Translations under genes and position numbers: made by a program
In this document: positions 34,643 to 44,915 of the stretch, piece after piece
Numbering within the stretch: position 1 is the first letter of the stretch
Layout of the letters: every line of letters starts with the position of its first letter
Assembly: GCA_038503075.1 (NCBI GenBank)
Contig: JBCAML010000019.1
Span: 496,001 to 560,000, forward strand
From: Gyromitra esculenta
Lineage: Eukaryota; Ascomycota; Pezizomycetes; Pezizales; Discinaceae
Direction: 5' to 3'
DNA: 64,000 bases
The notes under the pieces: generated by a model
What the model was told of the DNA's origin: nothing
The model's database searches: none
What the model saw: the letters and a program-made list of their open reading frames with translations, nothing else

Positions 34643-37600
34643 TTACTTTTCCAAATCCCCATACCCCCATTCTAGCTCCCTATCTTCCTCTTCTTTCTCC
34701 TCTCTCTCACATCGTCTATTTTTCTTAAACTCCTTCCATATCTTAGCCCCGTGCTCTAACCCCTCTTGAGAATATAAAAGTTCTTTAACTCCTACTTCTT
34801 TCTCCAGCTCTTTTTCAGCTTTATATCTGGAATCGATCGTAAACATACATTCTTCCAAGATATGTTGTACGTTTTGGGTCCCCTTTCCGCATTCGCATTG
34901 GTCGTCTTCGCTTTTCTTAATTTTGACTCGATATGCGTTGGTCCAGATATGTCCTGTTCTGAGTCTTCCGATAATGACTTTTTGACTTCGCTCATCATCC
35001 GGGATTCTTGTTTCTTTTCGCGTTTTTGGGCTACCGTCATAGCTTTTCCCTTTTCTTGGGTCGGTGCTCCATTGTTCTTGCCATTCTTCGTTGGTTTTCC
35101 GTCGCGCTTCCGAGGCTAGGTATGACATTGATATAAACCAATCCTTGTCCTTAGTTTTTCCGCATCCTGCTTTGGCCAGAATATCTGCTTTTTCATTCCT
35201 GACCGTATTCGCATGAGCTTTTACCCATTCGAGGGTTGTTGTTATCCCTCTTGCTTTGGCTTCGTCGATCTTCCATCTTATCCTTCTTGCCATCATTTCT
35301 CCAGCTCCCACCTCCCTCTTCTTCACTCTCATCATCGCTTCTTGGCTATCCGTCCTGATAACCAATGACGTTACCCCTTTCTCCCTGCACTCTTCCATCC
35401 CCTGTTCTACCGCTTTTTTTATTCCCACCATTTCTGCATCCATAATCTCCATCTCTTCTCCCATTCCATAACTTCCTTCCCAAATTACTCCTCCCCACCT
35501 GTCGATCCTACATACCCCAACCCCTACTTTTCCTCCTTTCTTCGATCCATCAGTATACATCACTACCTCTTCTCTCTCTTCCCTTCTTTTCCTCTGTTTC
35601 TCTAGGTCCTCCTTATCCCCACTCCCGATTATAACCACCAGCTCTTCTCTTATCTTCTCTTCCCACTTTTTCTCCTTCCTTTCTATTTCCTCACACTTTT
35701 CCACCTTCTTCCATCTTCTTCGGATATTCTCACCTATCCTTGCTAGTCCACGTCTTACCCCCCCTTTTTTCTCCACTTTTTTAATCCCCTTCTTTCCCCA
35801 CTCTTCTTCATCATTCTTCCTCCTTCTTTTTTCCTCTTCTTGTTCTTTAATCTCCCTCTCGGCTAACTTCCTCATTGGGTGGCTTCTTTCCTTATTCATT
35901 GCTTTGATAGCAATTCTTTTTTGTCTTTCGTTGAGTCGCAGCGCCGTTGGTACGAGATCGTTTTCGACTCGAATCGCTCCTCCCGGTGTGGTTCTCAAGT
36001 ATCCTCCCAACTTGCGCATTGCCTTTTCATCCGCTCTGTCCATCTTCTCCGCCAGCCCTTTCTGTCCCATCCACCATACTCTCGATCCATAATCCATCAC
36101 ACTCCTTGCGCATCCTATATACATCTTCCTCATATTTCCTACCCCGCACCCTTCCTCTCCTTTCACCAATCTTCTCATTTTTGCCACTACATTCTCACTC
36201 TTCTTCACCTTAATATCTACATGACTCTTAAAATTTAACTCTCTATCCAGCCACACTCCCAACCATCTCATCACCTTACTTTCTTCTTTTCCCATACTCT
36301 TTGGTGTATAGAACTTTTCTTCTTCCTCCATTTCTTTTTCCTTTCCTAGCCTTATCCATTCCAATTTATCCTCTGCAAATTTGACATCATTTTCCTCCGC
36401 CCACTTATATGCTTCTGCCATCAATTTTTCCCCTCTCTCTATGACTTCCTCCCAATCATCTCCAGCAATTACCATCGTGATATCATCGATAAAAGTTGGA
36501 ATAATTGCGTCGCTCAGCATATGTTCTTCGCAGTATTTCTCCATTTGTTCGAGTAGCGGTGCTATATATGTATTAAATAGCAGTGGTGATATCGGGCTTC
36601 CTTGTGGGATTCCTGTATCCACTTTCTCCCACTCCGCTTCTCTACCATCAAACCTTAGTTTGACTTCTCTATCTTTCATAAAACTTTCGACCCAGGTTAC
36701 TAGCTCTTCTTCAACTCCTACTGCTCGCATTCTGTTGCCTAGTCTTTTCCTCGCCACATTCGGGAACGCCTGGTCGATATCCGCTGCTACTATCATCACC
36801 TTCTTTCCCTCTCTCTGCTTCTCTCTTGCCCAGTCCAGCGTCCACTCCACGCATTCCTCTGCCCCTCTGCCCTTTCTTCCTCCCCATTGCCACTTATGCA
36901 TTTTTCCCTTCTCCTCAACTCTCCTTCTAATTCTTCCCTCCACTATCTTTTCGAGTACCTTTGCTAGCGTGTTGAGTAGGGAGGCCTTTTTATTCCCCTG
37001 GGAGTTTATTGCGTCTTCAACTTCTTTTTCCGTTACCTTTGATAACTGACCTTTTGGTATTGTTGCTGAGTTTCGCTCCTGGTCTCGTTCTGGTGCTTTC
37101 AGGAAAAGTTTGCTTCGAAGTAGCTTTTCTTTTTCTTGGAAGCTGTCGGCGCGCGTGTTCGTTTCTTGGTTTCTTAGCGTCGGCATTTTCGTGTATATCC
37201 TTTGATTGAGCGACCTCCACACCGTCCACATTTCGCTCTGACTCTTAGCCTCTCCTATGAAGCTATCCCACATTTCCTTCTTTTTCTTTCTTATCAATTT
37301 GAACAGTCCGTTTCTTTCTTTTTTCCATTTTATCTGCTCCTCTTCTTTCCATTCCCCTTTTCCTTTCTTTGCCCACCTCCGACACTTGCTCACTTCTTTT
37401 CTTTTTTCTTTTACTTCCTTATCGAACCATTTTTTGCTTCTCCACATCATCCTCGCCTCCGGTATCCCTTCCCTCATTGCCTCCGTGGCTACTTCCGTTA
37501 GTATCCTGGCAATGCTCTCAATTCTTTTCCCCTCGATCGCTTCTTCCCATGCTAGCTCTTTCTCTAACCACATGGCTTCCGCTTTCTTTTGGACCTCCTC

Positions 37601-38413
37601 CCAGTCTGCTTTTTTCAGATTCCATCGTTTGCTGAGGGGGTTCGATACCCTGTCCGCTTCGTTCGCATACGTGATCTCGATTGTTGCATGATCTGATCCG
37701 GTGTCCTTTTCTTCTACGATTCGCCAGTTACACTTCCTCGCCATATTTTCTAACACCCATGTTAGATCCAACACCGATTTGTCGTGTCCTCTTCTTCTCG
37801 TGATTCTGTCAATTTCGTTTAGCAATACTAATTCTTCTGCATCTACTACCTTCATTATCATTTCCTCCCTTATGCTTTCTCTCTTCGTATCCCATAGTGC
37901 TCCTTTCGCATTGAAGTCACCTAGTACCATTAAATCTACTCCCTGTCCTAGCCCCTCTTTCCATTCTTCCATACACCATCCTTTTCTTTTCTTGTGGTTC
38001 TGATTATATATGTTGCAGATCCTCAAGGTCCGGCCTTTTTTCATCTGAACGTCCATAATGCTCGCATCCCAGTGGTCCCACAAGTCGTCTCGTATTGTGT
38101 ATTTTAGTCCACTATCTTTTCTTACCATCCACATTACCCTTCCACTCTCTTCCCCCTTTCCTTGTTTGTACACGATTTCGTATCCGTTATGTCCGACGGT
38201 AAATTGATTATTTCCTACGTCAGTTGTTCCGTTTACCTTTTTCCCTCTGCCTTTATTCCCTATCCATGGTTCTTGTATCGCAATTATGTCCGCGCTTGCA
38301 CTGTCGTCCATGAGATTTTGCATGACATTCGTTGATCGGTTGCAATTGTGTTGAATTATCGTCACCCCCTCTCCCCTTGTCCCTAGTCCTTCGTTTTTGT
38401 CGTATCGATTCAT
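34643..38413 (-). CDS. LINE ORF2: endonuclease, reverse transcriptase, RNase H (internal RT deletion)
   Basis: An open frame of 1256 residues. The N-terminal APE-type endonuclease has IIQHNCNRSTNVMQ, IIAIQEPWIG, LMVLGDFNAKG and GSDHATIEI. The RT keeps motif A (VAADIDQAFPNVA), motif B (GIPQGSPISPLLFN) and motif C (FIDDITMVIAG). The RNase H domain has VMYTDGSKKGG, MDAEMVGIKKA, IRTDSQEAM and HANTVRNEKADI. A C-terminal CCHC follows (CECGKGTQNVQHILEEC). Between SQGNKKA and SLLNTLAKVLEKI, near 36980, the usual PG-x-DG...YRPIS segment is absent, so an in-frame deletion of roughly 50-60 codons has probably removed RT motifs 0-1. The start codon overlaps the ORF1 stop as TAATG. Confidence 0.9.
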   Translation of the reverse strand: MNRYDKNEGLGTRGEGVTIIQHNCNRSTNVMQNLMDDSASADIIAIQEPWIGNKGRGKKVNGTTDVGNNQFTVGHNGYEIVYKQGKGEESGRVMWMVRKDSGLKYTIRDDLWDHWDASIMDVQMKKGRTLRICNIYNQNHKKRKGWCMEEWKEGLGQGVDLMVLGDFNAKGALWDTKRESIREEMIMKVVDAEELVLLNEIDRITRRRGHDKSVLDLTWVLENMARKCNWRIVEEKDTGSDHATIEITYANEADRVSNPLSKRWNLKKADWEEVQKKAEAMWLEKELAWEEAIEGKRIESIARILTEVATEAMREGIPEARMMWRSKKWFDKEVKEKRKEVSKCRRWAKKGKGEWKEEEQIKWKKERNGLFKLIRKKKKEMWDSFIGEAKSQSEMWTVWRSLNQRIYTKMPTLRNQETNTRADSFQEKEKLLRSKLFLKAPERDQERNSATIPKGQLSKVTEKEVEDAINSQGNKKASLLNTLAKVLEKIVEGRIRRRVEEKGKMHKWQWGGRKGRGAEECVEWTLDWAREKQREGKKVMIVAADIDQAFPNVARKRLGNRMRAVGVEEELVTWVESFMKDREVKLRFDGREAEWEKVDTGIPQGSPISPLLFNTYIAPLLEQMEKYCEEHMLSDAIIPTFIDDITMVIAGDDWEEVIERGEKLMAEAYKWAEENDVKFAEDKLEWIRLGKEKEMEEEEKFYTPKSMGKEESKVMRWLGVWLDRELNFKSHVDIKVKKSENVVAKMRRLVKGEEGCGVGNMRKMYIGCARSVMDYGSRVWWMGQKGLAEKMDRADEKAMRKLGGYLRTTPGGAIRVENDLVPTALRLNERQKRIAIKAMNKERSHPMRKLAEREIKEQEEEKRRRKNDEEEWGKKGIKKVEKKGGVRRGLARIGENIRRRWKKVEKCEEIERKEKKWEEKIREELVVIIGSGDKEDLEKQRKRREEREEVVMYTDGSKKGGKVGVGVCRIDRWGGVIWEGSYGMGEEMEIMDAEMVGIKKAVEQGMEECREKGVTSLVIRTDSQEAMMRVKKREVGAGEMMARRIRWKIDEAKARGITTTLEWVKAHANTVRNEKADILAKAGCGKTKDKDWFISMSYLASEARRKTNEEWQEQWSTDPRKGKSYDGSPKTRKETRIPDDERSQKVIIGRLRTGHIWTNAYRVKIKKSEDDQCECGKGTQNVQHILEECMFTIDSRYKAEKELEKEVGVKELLYSQEGLEHGAKIWKEFKKNRRCEREEKEEEDRELEWGYGDLEK

Positions 38414-40521
38414 TACTTCCTTTTTGGTTGGGGGGTGCTATTTCCTCGAATACCTCTCATCTTGTGGTCCCATGTCGAATGGCCGATCCCATTGCACTCT
38501 CCGCATTTTTTGGCGTTCCTGCACTGCCACCACCTGTGTCCCTTTTCCTGGCATTTGTTGCATTCTAGTTTAGCTGAGGTCATACCATTCTGAGTGAATT
38601 CTCTCATCCATATGGCGTATTGTCCTTGTGCCTTGCATACTGTATATCCTTCCTCATCACGAGATCGATACCAAGGGCTCTTTAGAATCTCCTCCCTCTC
38701 TGATGCCTTCGCAACGTGCACTACTACTGCTTGTGCTCTGCCGTCCGGTTTCATGTCCCTAATATCAGCTAGCCATCTTGGCTTCTTCATGATCTTAACT
38801 CCCCATGCCTTCTCCAACAACTCCTGGATGCCTTCCATATTATCCTTCCACTCACTTACGTTCCAACCCTGAACGACTATTCCTGCCCATGTGTCGAGTG
38901 CTCTGGCCTTCACGTTTCTTTCTGCGAGTTTGTTGACAATTTGTCCTCTGTTTTCTCCTTTATTGAGGACGATCTTCAGTTCGCCCTTCATCGTGATGTT
39001 CACTTTCTGGATTTTGTCCGCCTCAATTCCTAGCCCTACAGCTTCACTCATTAGCTCTTCCTGGGTTGGCATCTTGCCTCCTTCCTTGGTTGTTAGCTTT
39101 TTCGCTACTACCACAGCGGCGTTGTTTTCTCTCGTTCGCTCGCTCTCCTTCTCCACCATTCTCTTCTAGAAGGCTGCTTTAGCCTTTATCGCTACTTCTT
39201 TCTCTCGGTTTACCTGCTTCCATTCTGATGAGGCAGGCGCTTGTGTTCTAGCTATGTCCGCATAGCTAAACTTCCGGTATTCGTCCTTACTCGCTGTTTG
39301 TTGCGAGTTCGCTGGTGGTGATTGCATCGGCGCAATCGGCATTGACGTTGGCATTGGCGTTGGCGTGGTCTTCCTCGGACTCTGGCCCTTCCAGTATCTA
39401 ACCTCCCTTTTCAACTCTTCTACTTCTCTTCCTAGCCCATATATCCGTTTTTCCATCCTTTCCATCCGCTCTTCTATCGTCCCTCTATTCCTAACCGATG
39501 GTTCTCCCCTCTCTGGTGTCCGCCCTTTGATTTCCTCTCTCCCTTTTCCTTTGTCAGTAGGTATAATATGTGCAAACTTACTTGCAAGCAGTCCCGTGAC
39601 TACTGCTCTGGTGATTGCCCTCTTTGTATTCTTCATCACTCTAATACTTCCGAACTTGCTGTTCTCCGTATTTTGTTCTCTTTGCCCTACATCGTTCATA
39701 CCTCTTTTCCTTTTCTCCTTCTTTTCTCCTCTTGCTCTTTCTACCTCACCTTCCAAGGCCTTTCTTATCTCCCCTGTATTCTCGTTCCCCCCTCCGTTCC
39801 TCTTGTACTCCTCCGTAACTTCCTTAACCATCTCCTCCCATACTTTTTCCTCTATTTCGCTCAACCACTCATCTTCCATCTCTACATCTTCTTTTTTCCC
39901 TTCCTTCTTGTCTTTCTCCATCTTTTCCTCTGCTTCCCTTTTCCTCTTTTCTTTCTCTTCATCCTCCTTCTCCTTTTTCTCTATATACTCCTTCATTATC
40001 TTGGTTTGCGCCATATTTTCCTCGTGGATTCTGTCTTCCTCCTTTTATGCCTTGCTAAGATCTCCCGGGAAAGGTACGAATGGTGGCATCTCATCGCTTT
40101 CGTATCCTTCATGGAAGGTTCGATTTTCGCCGTATGTTAATTGTGTTGGCGTTTTTCCTCCGCTCTCCTCCTCCTCGCTCTCCGTATCGCTATCGATTTC
40201 CATTACCTCAACTTCCTCCTCCTTTCTTCTTCCCTTTTCCTCATTCTCTTCCTCGTTATCCCACTTCGTTCTCTCAATAAATTTCTCCTCGATTTCGATC
40301 ATCCTTTTTGCACTGTTCTTCGCTCTGCTTTCCCAAACGTACCATCTGGCTCCTTGGCCCAATGGGTGCGTAAGATCTGGCCCCGCAAATGTTCTTCCGT
40401 AAAAGGGGTGGGGCTTGGATGTCGCACACTCATTCTTCCACCATACTTCTTTGTACTTGACTCCGTTCTTGTTCGCCGTCCTGTTAATTAGCTGGTTTAG
40501 TTCCATGCTGGTTACGCTCAT
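38413..40521 (-). pseudogene. LINE ORF1 with two in-frame stop codons
   Basis: One reading frame from ATG at 40521 to TAA at 38413, interrupted by TAA at 40047-40045 (after DLSKA) and TAG at 39168-39166 (after KAKAAF). All three segments are in the same frame, so they are pieces of one protein of about 700 residues. The N-terminus is acidic, the middle is Lys/Glu-rich coiled coil, and the C-terminal third has a gag-like region and two CCHC knuckles (CNKCQEKGHRWWQC and CGECNGIGHSTWDH). The parent codons could have been CAA and CAG. ORF1 proteins bind LINE RNA. It may instead be several short ORFs, but shared frame and spacing argue against that. Confidence 0.8.
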
Positions 40522-40533
40522 TTTCCTTATCTT

Positions 40534-40608
40534 ATCTGATAGTGCTTATCAGATTTCTTCTTATCTTATCAGGATCTTATCTTGTTTTAATCTGGATCTT
40601 ATCCAGAT
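40534..40608 (-). promoter_or_regulatory. Two hairpins in the LINE 5' UTR
   Basis: ATCTGATA/TATCAGAT (40534-40541 with 40547-40554, 5-nt loop) and ATCTGGAT/ATCCAGAT (40590-40597 with 40601-40608, 3-nt loop). They sit 12 and 68 nt upstream of the ORF1 start codon and are separated by TTATC-rich repeats. They could influence translation or RNP assembly; function is not shown. Confidence 0.6.
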
Positions 40609-40779
40609 GTCGCTTAGTATCTTATCGCTATCCAATCGGATCTAGTCTCTTCCGAGAGGTTCTGGTAGTCTTGGCGACAAGGTGATGTGTTGTCCCTGTA
40701 TGGGTAAGGGTTCGAGTTTCCTCCGAGGTATCGCCAAAGTTTAATCTAATTAGAGGATTTTCGCTATCTCTTCTTTAAT

Positions 40780-40798
40780 ATCTACATTGCATGTTAGT
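40780..40798. repeat. Target-site duplication of the LINE, right copy
   Basis: An exact second copy of the 19-bp sequence at 34345-34363. It retains the original branch-site and acceptor sequence, so the helicase pre-mRNA now has two possible 3' splice sites 6.4 kb apart. Confidence 0.93.
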
Positions 40799-43700
40799 TA
40801 CTGACTGTTTAGTAAAAGATGCATATTTTCATCATACCCGTATACCCTCAATAGTAGGGAATGCTACAGTTGGTAGTCCTTCTTCTCGAATGGCAACAAT
40901 CACCCCACAGGTCCCATTGGATACTCCAACAGAGAGTAATGTGTTATTTGAAAACATTACTTTTGCTCCAAGTACACAGACAACCTCCACAGGATAGTTG
41001 GTACCTTTTTTGAAGGTACGTTCATGTGATTCCTTTGATAGAAGTTGTCCTTCCTCTCGATCAATTGCATGGAAGACATGTCTCATAGTGTCAGGTAGGG
41101 TATCAAGAAGAAGATTGTTGATTTTGTTGGCTGTTTGGCGAAAAGAGACCAAATAAGTTGTTAGGTAGGTTTTTGCAGGGGCGTGAAAGGCTTGAACTTT
41201 TTGTTGAATTATTTCACTGCTGGCAGGACTGATGTTGCCAAAGCGCAGATCGTTTAATAGGTTAAAAAAGGCTGGATCCTCACACTGACGTATTGATTCC
41301 CTCAGAAATATTGGACTGAAAAGCCTCCATATTGGTGAAAAGAAAACCTTCTTTCTGGTGACAGGAGGCAATTGCAACAAATCGCCCAAACACAATACAT
41401 GGAGGTTACCAAAAGGCTTGATATTGTTGTGAAGGCGAGCAAAGAGAGAGGATATGAATTCAAATAGGTCAGAGTTAACCATGGATATCTCGTCAATAAT
41501 CAGAACCCTGACTTTTTTGAGTTGGTGAAGCTTTTCCGTTGACTGAAAGATGTTCGATTTCAGTCCACCACCATCTCCATGACCACCAATGTGAAGGGCA
41601 CAGTGAATCGTTTGACCATTTATGTTGTTGGCAGCTATTCCAGTAGGTGCAAGTAACAGGAACTCCATACGCTGACTTGAAAACCATTGCTGTAAGGCAC
41701 GAAGCAAATAGGACTTGCCAGTACCTGCAGGGCCAGTAATAAACAATTTCACTCCAGGGCTGCCTAAGCGAGCTTGAGCTACTGCTTGAGTAATGTTACA
41801 GTATGCCGTGTATTGATCTCCACGAAGATCAAATATTGCCATTGAGTTGGGGACTGGGAGTGGAGATTGTTGCATCATAATTAACTGGTCTTGAATTACT
41901 GACTTCACGGATACGCATTGACCATCGACAATCGTATCAAGGAGCTCCAGGTAAATATCTGCTTGCTGAAGTGAATGTTGATGGATTCCTGACTGGTATG
42001 TTGACATCAAATCATGATAGAGATTTGGAAACTGAGCTAACATGTGATCTTTGTAAGTAGTGAAGTTGCCGTTACCAAAGATCTCTTCGTCAGATCTCCA
42101 TGGCTTCAGTTGAAGAAGTTTGACGAAAAAGAATGAATCACCATCAGCTAAGCGACGATGAATAGTACGGATCAGGACAGGCTATATTCCATGTTAACAA
42201 ATATCCAAGCAAACCTTTGACACAACTTTACCTTTTTACGGGCATATACAAAGTTTCCATTCTTGTCAGGCCAATAATTGCCTTGACTTCTCCTTTTTCT
42301 CCGTTCCAGCTTATAATAAGAATGATAGTGGAAATATGTAAGTCTCTCAAACATGGGATGTGCTGGTCGAGCAAAATACTTTTCTAATGCATCGGGATAG
42401 TAGGGTGTGTCATCGTCAGCTTGCTGTTCGAGAAGCCAAGCAGGTTTGACAACCGATGTTCGTTCAGCAGGAATAGAGGTTGGAAGATACAAACAGCCAC
42501 TCGACATTTGAAAGATGGGAAAGCTCAAGAACAAAACCATGCACTCCATTGAACCCATCCTATGGGAAAGAAGATGTGATGTGGTATGATTCTCACTCCT
42601 GATATCAACCAAAGATTTTGGTTCAGCTTTTGTGACATACTTTGAAATGTATTTTGCCAGACCTCCGGAAGTGCAGTACTGGACATTGCAATGAGCCTGC
42701 CACAGGAGAAGAAGTTGTGGGCAGTACGGAACAACATACTGATCAGCTTCAGTCAGCCTGCGGTATGTGTATCTGACTTCTCCTGGCTTTTGGAACGTGA
42801 TTGGTGACAATTCTGCAGGAAAGCCTTTACGGCATGGGCCTGTCATTGTATCATCACGCCCACAAAGATGGATATGGCAGTGATGTATTTGATGCATCAA
42901 GACCAGCTCATACAACTCAGATTCCATTTCTGGATCAGGAATATCTGCACGGATAAAGGCTTTGCCAATTAACTCTGATTGATCAAATTCTGTCCAAAGA
43001 AGTGAATGAGTGTGAATAGCACCACGCAGTTGAAATTCATGACGTTCCACCAACTCCCGCAACTGACCAAAGCCTGAGACAGTTGATCCACGAAAATAGG
43101 TTGTTTTGATCCAGTGCCAACGTTCATAGTAGTATTGAATAGCATCCCATGGGCGATTGGAGGGTAAGGTATCATGGTTGCCAGTTTGAAGGAGAATTTG
43201 CTGATACTTTGGCCAACGTTCTGAGAAGGTTGTTGTGACAAATAGTGTTGGAACCCCAAATGTTTGAAGCATACAACGAATCTTGGCCTCAGCAGTACTA
43301 AAAAAGGTATCACCAGTTCAAATAAACTTGGGAATCGTGGTAGTGAGTTCTTCGTTGAGGATGGACCAAGAACCATATTGACTGGGTTGGAGTAGTTGAG
43401 AAGCAGTATATCGTTGATCTGCTGATCGTTGAGCTTGGCCTTTGATTAATCTGCAATTATTTTGGAAGATGCGAGAGGCTTCAATTTCCATGTAAGTCCA
43501 TGCAGGCCAGTAGTGGTCATCCCGATAATGTGAAACAATGGAGTTTAACTTTGTCTTGGTGTCCACCAACCGAGTGTTGTGATAAGGGATCCTTTCTTGT
43601 CGAGAAGCCAACTGCCAGTGGCCCAGACCCCATGGATAGAGAACAGGAAACAAAAGAGGTTCTAAGGCAGGATCAGATCGTGTGAGACCTATATGATGAT

Positions 43701-44915
43701 GTTCAGGGCTTGAAGATGGACCTGGTAAAGATCCAACAGGCAGTCTGAATCCACGATGATCTTCGTTTGCTGTTGCTGATGTATAGTCAAAGGGATGGAG
43801 GACAAGATCTGGACGATTCATTGGACGTGACTCTTCTGGTGGAGCTAATGATGAGATAGAAGCAGTGGGAACTGGATGACGTTGCAAGTGAGTACGAACA
43901 TCATATCTGTGATATAGTGGATTGTTTGCTAATAGCCAGTCACGGCAGTGTTGCAGATGTTGAATATCATGACCTTGATCAACTGAGTTATTGGAACTTT
44001 CCAAAAATGCACCAATACAGCCACTAAACAATGCAACAGCACGTTCATTATTCGATAATGACATCTTCCCTACCTAATTTCAGCACACAATGTATTTGGA
44101 ACACAAGATGGAAATCTTACCAGTGACAGTGCGGTAGGTAGCATAAGGATTAATTGTCTGAGAGTGACTTTGTGTGCGGCCCAAGCTTGTCTGCAGAGAA
44201 ACAGGACTTAGGAAAATCCTAGAGCGTCAAGACAAACTGATAAGAACGTCAGGCCATGGGCCTGCAGCTGGTGGTTCCCTGGGAGTTGTCTTGCAATGAG
44301 TACAGACAGCAATTTGTGGTGATCCACTTTTCATTCTCTCGGATACTGAAACGCCTAAAACAGCTACAAGAGGATAAATTTTGTTATTATCCTTATCGAT
44401 CCAGTTGACATGACGTGGAAGCATCAATATGCCACAAAAAGAACATGGACAGTCAGGGAAATATGTGTCATAAGTGGTTCGAAACCTAGAAAGAAGTCGT
44501 TGAAAAGGTACATCAGGGCTAAAGATGCTTTGGATGGAGCTGTGGATGTTGGTTTTTGGTGAGGATTCCTTTCTAGTGTTGTCCAATCGTGGTCTTCTAT
44601 TACTGGTAGACTCTGCGTATTGGCGAGATTGTTGATTACTATGTTGAACAAAACTAAAAGTAGAAAACAGGCCACCAGAATCCATCAGGATATCATCTGA
44701 TGGTACAGCTGTCAATGCAATGGATTGTGATATATTCGTCATATCACCTGCTAATTGGTTGCTAGTTGTACGATGAGGGACATATGAGCGAAAGCGAATT
44801 GACATTTTGGTTTACTGAGTTTCTCTATCAGTAAAGCCCTCATATTATTCCACCATGACAAAATTGAAAATATAAAAAATATAAAAAAAAGATACAGTAT
44901 CCAATCCTTCTATTG

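Larger units (their letters stand above)
34364..40779 (-). mobile_element. Tad/I-like LINE, 6.4 kb, inserted in a Helitron intron
   Basis: A non-LTR retrotransposon with ORF1 (zinc knuckles) and ORF2 (endonuclease, RT, RNase H). It ends in a (TAC)n microsatellite-like tail (34364-34378) rather than poly(A) and is flanked by a 19-bp target duplication. The 5' UTR is about 258 nt with two hairpins. ORF1 has two internal stop codons and ORF2 lacks part of the RT, so this copy should be immobile. Confidence 0.92.
34047..44805 (-). pseudogene. Helitron Rep-helicase gene, four exons, two TGA codons, LINE in last intron
   Basis: Exons 44805-44121, 44069-42232, 42181-40838 and 34346-34047 join in one frame of 1389 codons. 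Introns are 51, 50 and originally 56 nt; the last now holds a 6.4-kb LINE. The N-terminal part has a Cys-rich domain (CPCSFCGIL, CTHCKTT). The Rep nuclease has the two-His motif (AIHTHSLLW) and Tyr motif (AKYISKYVTK). The Pif1-type helicase has Walker A (GPAGTGKSYLL), Walker B (LIIDEISMV), GDLLQLPP, ALTIHKTQG and YTALSRAKR. Rep nicks and joins DNA ends for rolling-circle transposition and the helicase unwinds. Two in-frame TGA codons (44229-44227 and 43320-43318; CGA is the natural parent) break the protein. The first is shared with the inverted copy. Confidence 0.88.

Noticed and set aside
35879..40491. Many long Ser/Phe/Leu-rich plus-strand ORFs
   Set aside because: Antisense shadows of the LINE ORFs, whose Lys/Glu-rich coding strand leaves the opposite strand free of stops.
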